Shown here piece after piece: positions 7,501 to 14,532 of a stretch of DNA of 34,502 nt (positions are counted from its first letter, which is position 1; every line of letters begins with the position of its first letter). This stretch comes from a virus. The notes beneath the pieces were generated by a model. That model was given only the letters and a program-made list of their open reading frames with translations. It was not told where the DNA came from and searched no databases. The stretch spans positions 1-34,502 of the IMG/VR virus record IMGVR_UViG_3300042261_002398, one strand, 5' to 3'. Position numbers and translations under genes: made by a program.

Positions 7501-7783
7501 GTGGAGCCCTCCACACCATCCTTGTGTAACCGCAATAAAGAAGCCCCATTCCCAGAAAACGTGCTGCCATAAAAACCAAAACCCAGCTTAACGGATGCCA
7601 CCAGTGGAGTTGAGTGGTATAGATAAAACTAGACGAAACATAGTCATATCCCGTCACGCAAACCCGCAGCGCGCCGGTGGCGCGCAGGATCCAGACAGAT
7701 CGCGGCAATTGAACCGACGGCCCTGTGCAGCGCGGCTGATTTCTGAAGCCTAAAGCCCAAAGCCTAAAGCCTTTTTTAATCAT
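7493..7783 (-). CDS. Small hypothetical membrane protein between tape measure and U
   Basis: 96 residues if started at the ATG that overlaps the tape-measure stop. Codons 1-13 are written by a heptamer repeat array (MIKKGFRLWALGF), so the real start could be further in (for example a GTG before TGYDYV). The second half has one or two membrane segments (PLSWVLVFMAARFLGMGLL). Its stop lies inside the U start (ATGGCTGA), which argues for real translation. No family recognised. With the genes at 6659 and 9775 it makes a set of small membrane proteins around U and the tape measure. Confidence 0.45.
   Translation of the reverse strand: MIKKGFRLWALGFRNQPRCTGPSVQLPRSVWILRATGALRVCVTGYDYVSSSFIYTTQLHWWHPLSWVLVFMAARFLGMGLLYCGYTRMVWRAPHG
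7745..7772 (-). repeat. Heptamer array, four units (AAAGCCT on + strand)
   Basis: Units on the + strand: GAAGCCT, AAAGCCC, AAAGCCT, AAAGCCT, exactly 7 bp apart. It lies just after the tape-measure stop codon. The same family and orientation is found at 17114, 19294, 19761, 22243 and 29768. Confidence 0.8.
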
Positions 7784-9776
7784 ACAACCTCGCTCTCTGC
7801 TGGGCGGCATTAGCGCGCTGTCTGGCGTCTAGTTCGCGGGAAACCGTCCGGGCAATGTCTTCGCTGTTTTGCCCCGGCGCGGCATTGATGGTAATCGGGG
7901 CGTTGACCATGCTACTGGAATTCACCCGCGCCTCGGCGATCGTGCGCTCAATCGGCGTGATGCCGGACCCGGCGGCTTCCGGCAGTGGAGCAGCGCTGAC
8001 GGCCGCACCGGCCATTGCCCCGGCGGTTGCGGCACGCGCGCCAACGCCAAATGCCGATCCGATCCGGCTGATTATTCCACCGATCCGTTTCCACATCCCC
8101 TCGAAGAAATCAATAATCGGCTTCCAGTTCTTGATCAGCATCCCGAGCGGGCTAAACCCAAAAACCATCTTTATCACACCCCATAGCTTCACTGCGCCGA
8201 CCTTGATCCCATCCCACAGCTTCACAAAAAACCCGCTGATCGGCTCCCAATACTTGATCAGCAGAAAAGCGGCCACGGCGATCGCCATAATGACCAACCC
8301 GACCGGATTGGCGATCAGCCCTTTCAAGGCCAAACCAAACTTCATTACGCCACCCGCGCACAGCTTAAAAATCACTGGCAGCACATTCAGGCCGGTCGTC
8401 GCCAGAAAGCCCTGCGCACTCAACAACTTAAGGAGGGTCACCGTAACCGCCAGCCCTGTTCTCAATGCGGCCATAGCTGGCAGCAGAACGCCCAGCGTAA
8501 CCAAAAACGCCCCCAGCGCGGCAACAATGCCCAGAACCAGCGTGCTAACCGGCCCGCCCGCTTTCACAATCCAAATCAAAAGCCGCGCCAGCCATGCCAA
8601 CCCCGCTAACGCCGGAGAGAAAAACGCCTTCAGCTTGTCTCCCACTTCAAGCCTTAAAACCTGCCACGCATTAACCAGCTCTTCGAGCGCACTCTTATCG
8701 TTTTTGTCAATTGCCTCGCCAATCCGCAAGGCGGCACCTTCTGCGCTCCGCAGCGATTCGATCAGCTTCGAAACACCTCCGGCCCCCGATTTCTCAATCA
8801 GCCCCGACATCCGCACAGCAGCGCGATCGCCAAAAACCTCCGTCAAAATCCCAAGCCGTTCGCCCGATCCAAGCCCCTGCATCGAGGCGGCCATTTCCTT
8901 GAGCAGTGCCAGCGGGTTGCGCAGGTTACCCTCCAGATCAAACGCCTCAATCCCTAAAGATGAAAGCTGTTTGGTCGCCGCGGCACCTGGGCCGGTCAGT
9001 TTGGTCAACATCATTTGCAACGCAGTGCCGGACGAAGAAGAATCCATCCCCGCATCGGCCAGAGCCCCGATAAAAACCGCCGTGTCACCCAGACTCATTC
9101 CGGCAGCGCGTGCAGCCGGGGCACACTCCGCCAACGCATCGCCCAGCCCGGCCACGCCAGCCGCCGATCGGCTGCCAACCTGCGCGATCACATCCGCCAC
9201 ACGGGCCGACTCGCCAGCCGCCAAATTAAACCCTCTCAACGCCGCCGATGTAATCTCTGACGCCCGTCCAAAATCCTGCACCCCGGCATTCGCCAGCGCA
9301 CTAACGCTCGGAAGCATCGTCAGCATCTCCTGCGCACTGTATCCGCGCCGGGTCAGGGTCAGCAGGCTCGCCCCAAGATCATCCAGCGAATCATCACTGG
9401 TAGAGGCCATCTGCTTAACCGTCGCCTCCAGCGCGTCCATCTGGTCGCTGGATCCACGGGTTAGCGCAGCAACCTCCGACATCACCGCGCCAAACTCCAT
9501 CGAGACGTTTGCAGCCTCTTTCATCGGGTTTAAAATGCCGTCGCCCATCTTGCGGAGTTCCGCCCCGATAAAGGTCAGATTCTGGGCCCGCTGCAGTTCG
9601 CCGTTAAGCCCCTCCATCGCCTTTCCAACTGCCGCCGTTGACTTAGCGGCCGCAACCGCCGAACTGCTCAACTCCGACAACCCGGCAGAAGTACCCCGGA
9701 TCACCTTGGCAATATCCTTCATCCCCGCGCTCACGCGGTTGACTAAATCGAACTGAAGTGTTACTCCTAAGGCCAT
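7776..9776 (-). CDS. T: Tail tape measure protein (TP901 family)
   Basis: 666 residues. The TP901 core is clear in the first half: FGAVMSEVAALTRGSSDQMD, RGYSAQEMLTMLPSVSALA, FNLAAGESARVADVIAQV and GMSLGDTAVFIGALADAGM, followed by KLTGPGAAATKQLSSLGI. Two long hydrophobic stretches follow (about residues 390-460 and 480-510), as is usual for tape measures that help DNA cross the inner membrane. An alanine/glycine-rich tail ends in coiled-coil-like sequence. Length sets tail length; 666 residues predicts a tail around 0.1 micrometre using the family rule of about 0.15 nm per residue. GGAGGGG precedes the ATG. Confidence 0.95.
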   Translation of the reverse strand: MALGVTLQFDLVNRVSAGMKDIAKVIRGTSAGLSELSSSAVAAAKSTAAVGKAMEGLNGELQRAQNLTFIGAELRKMGDGILNPMKEAANVSMEFGAVMSEVAALTRGSSDQMDALEATVKQMASTSDDSLDDLGASLLTLTRRGYSAQEMLTMLPSVSALANAGVQDFGRASEITSAALRGFNLAAGESARVADVIAQVGSRSAAGVAGLGDALAECAPAARAAGMSLGDTAVFIGALADAGMDSSSSGTALQMMLTKLTGPGAAATKQLSSLGIEAFDLEGNLRNPLALLKEMAASMQGLGSGERLGILTEVFGDRAAVRMSGLIEKSGAGGVSKLIESLRSAEGAALRIGEAIDKNDKSALEELVNAWQVLRLEVGDKLKAFFSPALAGLAWLARLLIWIVKAGGPVSTLVLGIVAALGAFLVTLGVLLPAMAALRTGLAVTVTLLKLLSAQGFLATTGLNVLPVIFKLCAGGVMKFGLALKGLIANPVGLVIMAIAVAAFLLIKYWEPISGFFVKLWDGIKVGAVKLWGVIKMVFGFSPLGMLIKNWKPIIDFFEGMWKRIGGIISRIGSAFGVGARAATAGAMAGAAVSAAPLPEAAGSGITPIERTIAEARVNSSSMVNAPITINAAPGQNSEDIARTVSRELDARQRANAAQQRARLYD

Positions 9777-10053
9777 GACTCAACCCCTCCAGAAGGATGA
9801 AACCGTAAAGCGCAGCCTGTTTGATATTTTCTTCACGGCACTGCTCCTTTTCACGGTAAAACTCTTTCTCTATGCCTGCGGATTTTTCTTCACCGGCTGC
9901 CTGTTGATCTACGACGCGCCCGGTTACTTCACCACCGGGATTATTCTGACCATTCTATGGGCTCCATCCGGATACGCCCTGTTTTTCAAAAACAAACCCT
10001 TCTTCGGGTTTCCCGTTCGCCGGGCTGGTTTTTCCTCCGGCGACGGCATTTAG
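9775..10053 (+). CDS. Possible membrane protein on the opposite strand
   Basis: 92 residues, read against all other phage genes. The ATG shares the CATG of the tape-measure start. There are about three hydrophobic segments (FDIFFTALLLFTVKLFLYAC, then FFFTGCLLIY, then FTTGIILTILWAPSGYALFF), separated and flanked by charged residues, with a K-rich N terminus, as in a real small membrane protein. The minus strand of this 270-bp stretch has only fragments of up to about 41 codons. Against it: no good ribosome site (only TAAGG close to the ATG) and the gene would start inside the tape-measure start. A lysogenic-conversion gene or a chance frame are both possible. Confidence 0.4.
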   Translation: MTQPLQKDETVKRSLFDIFFTALLLFTVKLFLYACGFFFTGCLLIYDAPGYFTTGIILTILWAPSGYALFFKNKPFFGFPVRRAGFSSGDGI

Positions 10054-10441
10054 CCCCCATACATCACCTTCGCCAGCTTAATCGCCCGGTTCCGACGCTC
10101 GATTAAAACCTCAGGCTCCCAACCCTCCATCTCATCAAACGACGTGTGGAAAACCGCAGCCGTTTCACACATCAATTGCTCGGCAGCGTCGGCACAGAAG
10201 GAATAAAATTTTCCTTCGCCATCTCCGCGTTAATGTGGCCAAGGTCACTCAGGGAGATTTGATCGAGTTCACTCGGAGCCAGTCCCGCCAAATCACCAAT
10301 CAGTTTCAGCGAGCGTTCCAGCTCATTTCCGGAATTAGACAGCCTTAAATCCCTCACAACCGGCTTACGGATCGTCAGCTCGGCGGTTTCCTTCCCGGCA
10401 ATCACAATCGGGTCATCCAGCTTTACAGTAATCGTCCTCAT
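10050..10441 (-). CDS. E: Tail assembly chaperone E+E' made by -1 frameshift
   Basis: In P2-like tails the chaperone for the tape measure is made in two forms, E and the frameshift extension E+E'. Here E is in frame from 10441. At 10211-10205 the codons are GAA AAT TTT, giving A AAT TTT, an X XXY YYZ slippery heptamer in the correct frame. A -1 slip continues without a stop into YSFCADAAEQLMCE ... FHTSFDEMEGWEPEVLIERR ... KVMYGG and ends at 10050. The extension has the E' look (F.W/F..M..W....L..RR..A). Predicted product: 79 + 51 = 130 residues. The position, between tube FII and tape measure T, is the standard one. Confidence 0.8.
10172..10441 (-). CDS. E: Tail assembly chaperone E (unshifted product)
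   Basis: 89 residues: MRTITVKLDDPIVIAG then E.T.LTIRKPVVRDLRL, the opening of the phage tail assembly chaperone family (P2 gpE / Mu gp41 type). The start follows AAGGAGA by a good distance. It ends with LPSN in the zero frame. Both this and the frameshifted form are expected to coat the tape measure while the tube grows. Confidence 0.88.
   Translation of the reverse strand: MRTITVKLDDPIVIAGKETAELTIRKPVVRDLRLSNSGNELERSLKLIGDLAGLAPSELDQISLSDLGHINAEMAKENFIPSVPTLPSN
10205..10211 (-). other. Slippery heptamer A AAT TTT for -1 frameshift
   Basis: On the minus strand GGAAAATTTTATTCC contains AAATTTT with zero-frame phasing A.AAT.TTT. Codon phase was checked from the E stop at 10172-10174. No strong Shine-Dalgarno-like enhancer or hairpin was identified around it by eye. 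Confidence 0.7.
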
Positions 10442-10534
10442 GATATGTCTCCTTGTTCAGTGTTTAACAGTTATTTAATTGGCGGGCAGTTTTAACAGAG
10501 ATGCCCGGCTCTGGTGCTAGGCGCTTGGCGGTCC
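10442..10534 (-). other. Spacer between tube and E genes with a hairpin
   Basis: A 93-bp spacer with CGGGCA / TGCCCG (6-bp stem, 13-nt loop) about 50 bases before gene E. There is no T-run, so it is more likely an mRNA end-protecting or partial attenuation structure after the abundant tube message than a terminator. No small gene seen. Confidence 0.4.
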
Positions 10535-11107
10535 TTATGAAAGTTTTGACGCGGCAAACTGCCCCAGAGCGCTCAGCAGCGCACGGGCCGTTCCGGCATC
10601 GCCGCCCTCGAGAATGGCGCGGTGCGCGATCATCTGATCCACGCCGCCGATCAGCCAAACGTTGTTGATCACGTCGATGTAGTGAACCAGCTCGCCGTTC
10701 ACCTTCATCTCGTAGAAGTTCACTTCCATCGCGAACTTGCTCTCGTTTTTCTCGCCAGGCTTGAGTTCGCCGGGGTCGGCCTCGTTGATGCGGCCGCGCA
10801 TCGTAAAGACGATGGAGCCGACGTTGCCCTGTTCGTCGTCAACAACGCCCCGGAACTGGACGTTAACGGCGTGCTGGGCCATCAGGCCGCTCAGCTTGAG
10901 CAGGTGCTTGTCGGTTTCGGCGAGCGACCAGCTGCAGGACAGCTTTTCGTAGCCCATTGCGAAACTGACCGGGCCGCCCATTCCGCCACCGCGATAATCT
11001 TCATCCTTGGTCTTAAGCTTTGGGGGCGTCATCGACGTGACTTTGCCCATGTAGTTGCGCCCGTCGGCGAACAGGTTGATATTTTTAAGTACTTTCGGCA
11101 GTGGCAT
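10535..11107 (-). CDS. FII: Major tail tube protein FII
   Basis: 190 residues. Starts MPLPKVLKNINLFADGRNYMG, the typical P2 FII opening (core: LKNINLFADGRNYMG), followed by KLKTKDEDYRGGGMGGPV and a C-terminal IDVINNVWLIGG. The start follows AAGGAG. It forms the inner tube of the contractile tail. The C-terminal tail after about residue 165 (alanine-rich) is a little longer than the family core. Confidence 0.94.
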   Translation of the reverse strand: MPLPKVLKNINLFADGRNYMGKVTSMTPPKLKTKDEDYRGGGMGGPVSFAMGYEKLSCSWSLAETDKHLLKLSGLMAQHAVNVQFRGVVDDEQGNVGSIVFTMRGRINEADPGELKPGEKNESKFAMEVNFYEMKVNGELVHYIDVINNVWLIGGVDQMIAHRAILEGGDAGTARALLSALGQFAASKLS

Positions 11108-11136
11108 AATTTTCTCCTTGGTTTAAATGCCGTTTA

Positions 11137-12306
11137 TCAGCCGACGATCTGCGTGAGATAGTCGGTGTTCAGGTTGTACTGAAGGGTGATCTTCTCGGCC
11201 AGCGGATGGTCACAGAAGTCATAGCTGATCGTTAGGTGACCCAGATTCAGGTCGGCCGGTGTATTCAGTTCCAGATCTGCCCAGGCGGAACCATCCACGA
11301 TAATGCTGCGCGCTTTCAGCGTGCGCATATAGGCGTTGACGCCATCAACCACATCTTCCACGAAGCGCTTGGTGATCGGTCGATCGATGGCCCACAGATG
11401 CGCCGCCTGAATCGAGTCGGCAATGATGTCCGCAATGCGCACCCGTGTAATCTGGAACCAGTTGGTATCCGTCGTCTGTGCGGTTCGCACGCCCCACAGC
11501 CGGAAGCCATCTTCGCGGATGATGGTGTTGACATGGAACCCGGCGAGGATATCCGCTTCGCAGGCGGCATCGCCCAGAGCGAAGTCGATCGGGCGGCTGG
11601 TTCCGGAGATATTCGGAATCACGGTATTGCTCGGGCTCCAGGCGAATCCTTCGGCATTGTCGCGGCGGTTGAACAGCGCGGCTCCCATCGGGGACGGCGG
11701 CTGCTCATTTCCCAGCAGGTCTTTCACCCACGGGTCAATCATATAGCCGCGCTTGCTGCCGATCAGTCCGATGGCCGTATTGGCGGCGGCGGCATCGTCA
11801 TTCGGGCCGTCGATGATAGCGATGGCACGCAGGCGCTCGGCAACCGCACACAGAGCGGCGGCGACCGGTGCGGCGGTAATCGTACCGTCAACAATCGTAT
11901 AGCCGTCAGCGCAAGGCGCGCAGAGGATGCGCGGCTGGATGCCGGTAAGGCTCTTGGCGTTGAGCAGCGCCCAAACGCCAGTGCGCAGGGTCGCGTCGCC
12001 AATCAGCGAGGTTTTTAGATCCTCACCATCAACACGCACGACGATCAACACTGGATTGGTAATGCCGTAAATCATATTGATGGCATCGAGCCCGGTGCCG
12101 GGCTCGGTTGCGCCGGTCGGAATTATGGCGGCGCGCAGCGCAGATGGTCCGCCAAAGAAAAGCTTCGGGGTATTAAGGGGCAGCAGATCCGCGTCGGCAT
12201 CCGGCGCGGATATGACCAGCCCGATCACGCTGGAGCGCACGGTCTCAATCGGCCGCACTCCGCTGTCCACGAGAACTGTTTCAACGCCTCGTACAAGGTC
12301 ACTCAT
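11137..12306 (-). CDS. FI: Contractile tail sheath protein FI
   Basis: 389 residues, as expected for P2-type sheath. Visible features: VRGVETVLVDSGVRPIETVRSSVIG at residues 4-28 (core: GVETVLVDSGVRPIETVRSS), GLDAINMIYGITNPVLIVVRV, PRILCAPC, and the conserved C-terminal domain GFRLWGVRTAQTTD, RRIADI-like VRIADIIADSIQ and the YDFCDHPLAEKIT end. The start overlaps the stop of the DUF2635 gene. Followed by the tube gene, as in all contractile-tail modules. Confidence 0.96.
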   Translation of the reverse strand: MSDLVRGVETVLVDSGVRPIETVRSSVIGLVISAPDADADLLPLNTPKLFFGGPSALRAAIIPTGATEPGTGLDAINMIYGITNPVLIVVRVDGEDLKTSLIGDATLRTGVWALLNAKSLTGIQPRILCAPCADGYTIVDGTITAAPVAAALCAVAERLRAIAIIDGPNDDAAAANTAIGLIGSKRGYMIDPWVKDLLGNEQPPSPMGAALFNRRDNAEGFAWSPSNTVIPNISGTSRPIDFALGDAACEADILAGFHVNTIIREDGFRLWGVRTAQTTDTNWFQITRVRIADIIADSIQAAHLWAIDRPITKRFVEDVVDGVNAYMRTLKARSIIVDGSAWADLELNTPADLNLGHLTISYDFCDHPLAEKITLQYNLNTDYLTQIVG

Positions 12307-12529
12307 CTTTCATCTCCTTATTTGCGGCCGGAGTCTCCGGCTCTGTTGTTTTTTCTGTGGGAGCAACTTTGCGCCCGCGTCGGCCTTTCGATTCCTGATT
12401 CGCACCTGCCGCCTTAACCTTCCCTTGGGCGACCAGCCAGTGTGCGCCACCCGGATCCAGATCAATATTTTCGCCGACGGCAACCGGCCTGTTGCGGTGC
12501 CAGAATGATTTTTTAACTACATAGTCCAT
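12299..12529 (-). CDS. DUF2635-type small tail protein
   Basis: 76 residues. The first half (VVKKSFWHRNRPVAVGENIDL then PGGAHWLVAQGKV, separate parts) fits DUF2635, a small protein coded just before the sheath gene in Mu-like phages (Mu gp38 position). The second half is a low-complexity charged tail (KGRRGRKVAPTEKTTEPETP). It overlaps the sheath gene by eight bases. Function unknown in the family. Confidence 0.72.
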   Translation of the reverse strand: MDYVVKKSFWHRNRPVAVGENIDLDPGGAHWLVAQGKVKAAGANQESKGRRGRKVAPTEKTTEPETPAANKEMKDE

Positions 12530-12538
12530 GCGGCCTCT

Positions 12539-13177
12539 TTAAAAAGAATCGTTAGGCGATTGCAGGGTGACGCCGCCGACAGTTGCGGTGGCCAGTGCGG
12601 TCATCCCGGTAACCGTCAACGTACCGTTAATGGTTACTGCGCCAGTCAGACTGATCACCGGCGCGGTCACTTCGGCCTCGACGGCGGCAAAAGCCTTGAT
12701 GGATGCCAGACTCTTTGCCTCGATATCACCGACCGCTTCGACTGATGCTTTGCCTGCCGTGGCCACGGCGATGTCTCCGTCAGCTACCAGAGAGACATTC
12801 CCCGCGCAGCGGATCAACACCTCATGCGTGTCCAGATCGATCTGCACAAAGGTTCCGTCTGAATAAACCGTTTTGAAAATCCGGGGGTTGTCAGAGGGGT
12901 TCGGGTTGGAATTGCTTCCGAGTGAAGCCACAATCACACCCTGCGCCAGATCTCCATTATGGCAAAGCACCAGCACCTGCTCGGCAGGCTCCGGAGCCGC
13001 CCAGTCCTTACGGTTTCCCATGCGCGGGGAAAGCCACGGTAGCCAGCCGGTCGTCAGCTCGCCAATTTTCACGCGGGCATACCCGTCGCCGCGCGTGGAA
13101 GTCACGGTTCCGAGCATCACCAGATTGGCGATGCGGCGCGCGGCTTCGGTCAGATCAAAATTTTTCCGGTGATTCAT
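12539..13177 (-). CDS. V: Baseplate assembly / spike protein V
   Basis: 212 residues from the ATG of MNHRKNFDLTEAARR; upstream codons in frame only offer TTG. The N-terminal OB-like domain (IANLVMLGTVTS, YARVKIGELTTGWLPWLSPRMG) and the C-terminal beta-helix with repeating sequence (GDIAVATAGKASVEAVGDIEAKS) match P2 gpV / Mu gp45, the membrane-piercing spike. It lacks an obvious HxH iron-binding tip motif within the last residues (LQSPNDSF), so a separate tip may be used. A possible short frame in the spacer ends in an ATGA overlap with this start. Confidence 0.9.
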   Translation of the reverse strand: MNHRKNFDLTEAARRIANLVMLGTVTSTRGDGYARVKIGELTTGWLPWLSPRMGNRKDWAAPEPAEQVLVLCHNGDLAQGVIVASLGSNSNPNPSDNPRIFKTVYSDGTFVQIDLDTHEVLIRCAGNVSLVADGDIAVATAGKASVEAVGDIEAKSLASIKAFAAVEAEVTAPVISLTGAVTINGTLTVTGMTALATATVGGVTLQSPNDSF

Positions 13178-13281
13178 AGTTCTTGCTGCTTTTTCACAAT
13201 GTGCCGGAAACAGCAACAGGAGCCCGTCCGAACTGGTTCGGTCTTAATTCGGGAGCAGGGAAAGCAGGCAAGATTTAGCGG
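13178..13281 (-). other. Spacer between V and gp37 with palindrome and short cysteine-rich frame
   Basis: Contains the palindrome CCGAACTGGTTCGG. On the minus strand an uninterrupted frame of about 33 codons (…CFPCSRIKTEPVRTGSCCC…KKQQEL, abbreviated) runs to a TGA that overlaps the V ATG, but no ATG, GTG or TTG opens it. It could be the remnant of a small zinc-finger-like gene, or chance. Confidence 0.3.
13228..13241. promoter_or_regulatory. Palindrome CCGAACNNGTTCGG, intergenic copy 1
   Basis: CCGAACTGGTTCGG in the V-gp37 spacer. It shares GTCC on the left and TCTT on the right with the copy at 20829 (17-18 of 20 bases alike). Could be an operator or a hairpin; no T-run follows. Confidence 0.5.
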
Positions 13282-13884
13282 TCAGGCTTCAGGATCGGGT
13301 GCGGGCGGAGAATTGGGATCACCCGGCTGTGTGTCGCCGCCGGTCTCGATATAAAATTCCGTCGGTACCACCTCGTCCGGCCACGGAAGACCGCCAGTGA
13401 ACATACCGTCCTCCGTGCTTTGATCGCCGAGCAGGATCTGCTGACGCCAGGCGACAGCGTTCAGCGATACGACCTTGCCCGCCAGCGCGGCCGAGAGAAT
13501 GTTCTGCCAGGCGATTTGTTTTGCGCGGCCGACGCCATCGATTTTAGAAACCGTAGTTTTAATCAGGATGCGCGCAACCTCACTCATATTCAGCCCGGAG
13601 ATATCACGGTGCTGTCCGCCAGTGAGGATATAGGCAGAGAAAATAGTTTCGGCGCTCAGCGTATCGTCGCCGACATCGGCCGCTCCGGGTGAAGAGAGGG
13701 CGGAAACAAAGATTGCCGGGAGCTTCACGCTCATCCGATCAAGAGCGGCCGCATCGACCGCGCCTTCGTGGATGTCTACCGCCGCCCCTTTAAAGGCCGT
13801 TTTAAAAACCTCCACCCAGCGGTCGAGAGTTTTTGCGGTTTTAAGTTTTTCCATTGCTGGTTTCGGCGCTTCTGCTTCCGGCAT
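13282..13884 (-). CDS. Mu gp37-like tail protein (DUF1834)
   Basis: 200 residues from the ATG behind AAGGAG (MPEAEAPKPAMEKLK); a longer frame overlaps the previous gene. The pattern LPAIFVSALSSPG, TLSAETIFSAYILTG and ARILIKTTVSKIDG.GRA corresponds to the DUF1834 / gp37 family found between gp36 or G and the tail sheath in Mu-like phages. It is thought to sit at the tail terminator or connector. C terminus is proline-rich (PGDPNSPPAPDPEA). Confidence 0.75.
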   Translation of the reverse strand: MPEAEAPKPAMEKLKTAKTLDRWVEVFKTAFKGAAVDIHEGAVDAAALDRMSVKLPAIFVSALSSPGAADVGDDTLSAETIFSAYILTGGQHRDISGLNMSEVARILIKTTVSKIDGVGRAKQIAWQNILSAALAGKVVSLNAVAWRQQILLGDQSTEDGMFTGGLPWPDEVVPTEFYIETGGDTQPGDPNSPPAPDPEA

Positions 13885-13886
13885 AC

Positions 13887-14333
13887 TCACTCCTTGGTCT
13901 GTTGTGTGACCCATTCCTCAACCAGCTCATTGATCTCCATCTCATTCATTGCGCTCAGCCCGAGAAATTCGCGCTGTGGAATATTGCGCTTCGGATCACC
14001 AAACTGGTGCGTTGCGGCATAGATCAGGTTGGTGCCGATCTGGACGGATGTTTTGCCGGTCACCAGATGAACCAGTGAGTCACGCAGATCTCCGTTGAGT
14101 TCGAGAATCCCGCCGCCTTTTTTCTTCCGCTTGGCATAGGCCGGGCTCAGCGCCTGCCAAGGAACCTCTCCGTGCGATGTTTTCGTTCTGGCGATCCGTT
14201 CTTCAGTCTGACTCACGATCAGCGCCCCGATCGAGTCGAGCAGCGGATCAAAGTAAGTATCCGTCAGCCGACCGATAAATGCATCGAGCTTATTAAGCCC
14301 GGCCGCTTCCACGCTGACGGTTGCTCCGGACAT
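13887..14333 (-). CDS. Phage virion morphogenesis protein (Mu gpG / tail completion family)
   Basis: 148 residues. Family marks: SQTEERIARTKTSHGEVPWQALSPAYAKRKKKGG in the middle (core: WQALSPAYAKRKKK), GGILELNGDLRDSL, and IYAATHQFGDPKR.IPQREFLGLS near the end. This is the Phage_tail_S / gpG-like 'virion morphogenesis' family, needed for joining heads to tails. It follows the small membrane gene by one base and is followed by gp37, both as expected. Confidence 0.88.
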   Translation of the reverse strand: MSGATVSVEAAGLNKLDAFIGRLTDTYFDPLLDSIGALIVSQTEERIARTKTSHGEVPWQALSPAYAKRKKKGGGILELNGDLRDSLVHLVTGKTSVQIGTNLIYAATHQFGDPKRNIPQREFLGLSAMNEMEINELVEEWVTQQTKE

Positions 14334-14334
14334 C

Positions 14335-14523
14335 TCAATTGCCCCTCGAATCAGCCGCTATCCCCACGGAGGAGTCTCTTTGTTGATCCGGCGGCGTGAC
14401 CCGCGCTGCGCCTGCCGCGATAATTCCGACAACCACAGAAAACACGACCAGAGCGACGATCGCCGCCGCCGCCACTTCCTTCCGCGCAATATCCTCCTCC
14501 AGCGCGTTTTTGACCTTACGCAT
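14335..14523 (-). CDS. Small single-span membrane protein
   Basis: 62 residues: charged N terminus (MRKVKNALEEDIARKE), one strong membrane helix (AAAAIVALVVFSVVVGIIA, residues 18-36), and a short polar end. GAGCG precedes the ATG; the stop is one base from the next gene. No family recognised. Together with the exported proteins upstream it forms an envelope-directed cluster between head and tail genes. A spanin or anchor role cannot be told from sequence. Confidence 0.6.
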   Translation of the reverse strand: MRKVKNALEEDIARKEVAAAAIVALVVFSVVVGIIAAGAARVTPPDQQRDSSVGIAADSRGN

Positions 14524-14532
14524 AGCGCTCCT

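Noticed and set aside
7855-9756. Long plus-strand open frame opposite the tape measure gene
   Set aside because: It is rich in S, P, A and R with no domain pattern, lies wholly opposite a clear TP901 tape measure, and results from the GC-rich codon use of that gene.
11236-12018. Plus-strand frame of about 260 codons opposite the sheath gene
   Set aside because: Low-complexity R/G/A composition and complete overlap with the well recognised sheath protein.
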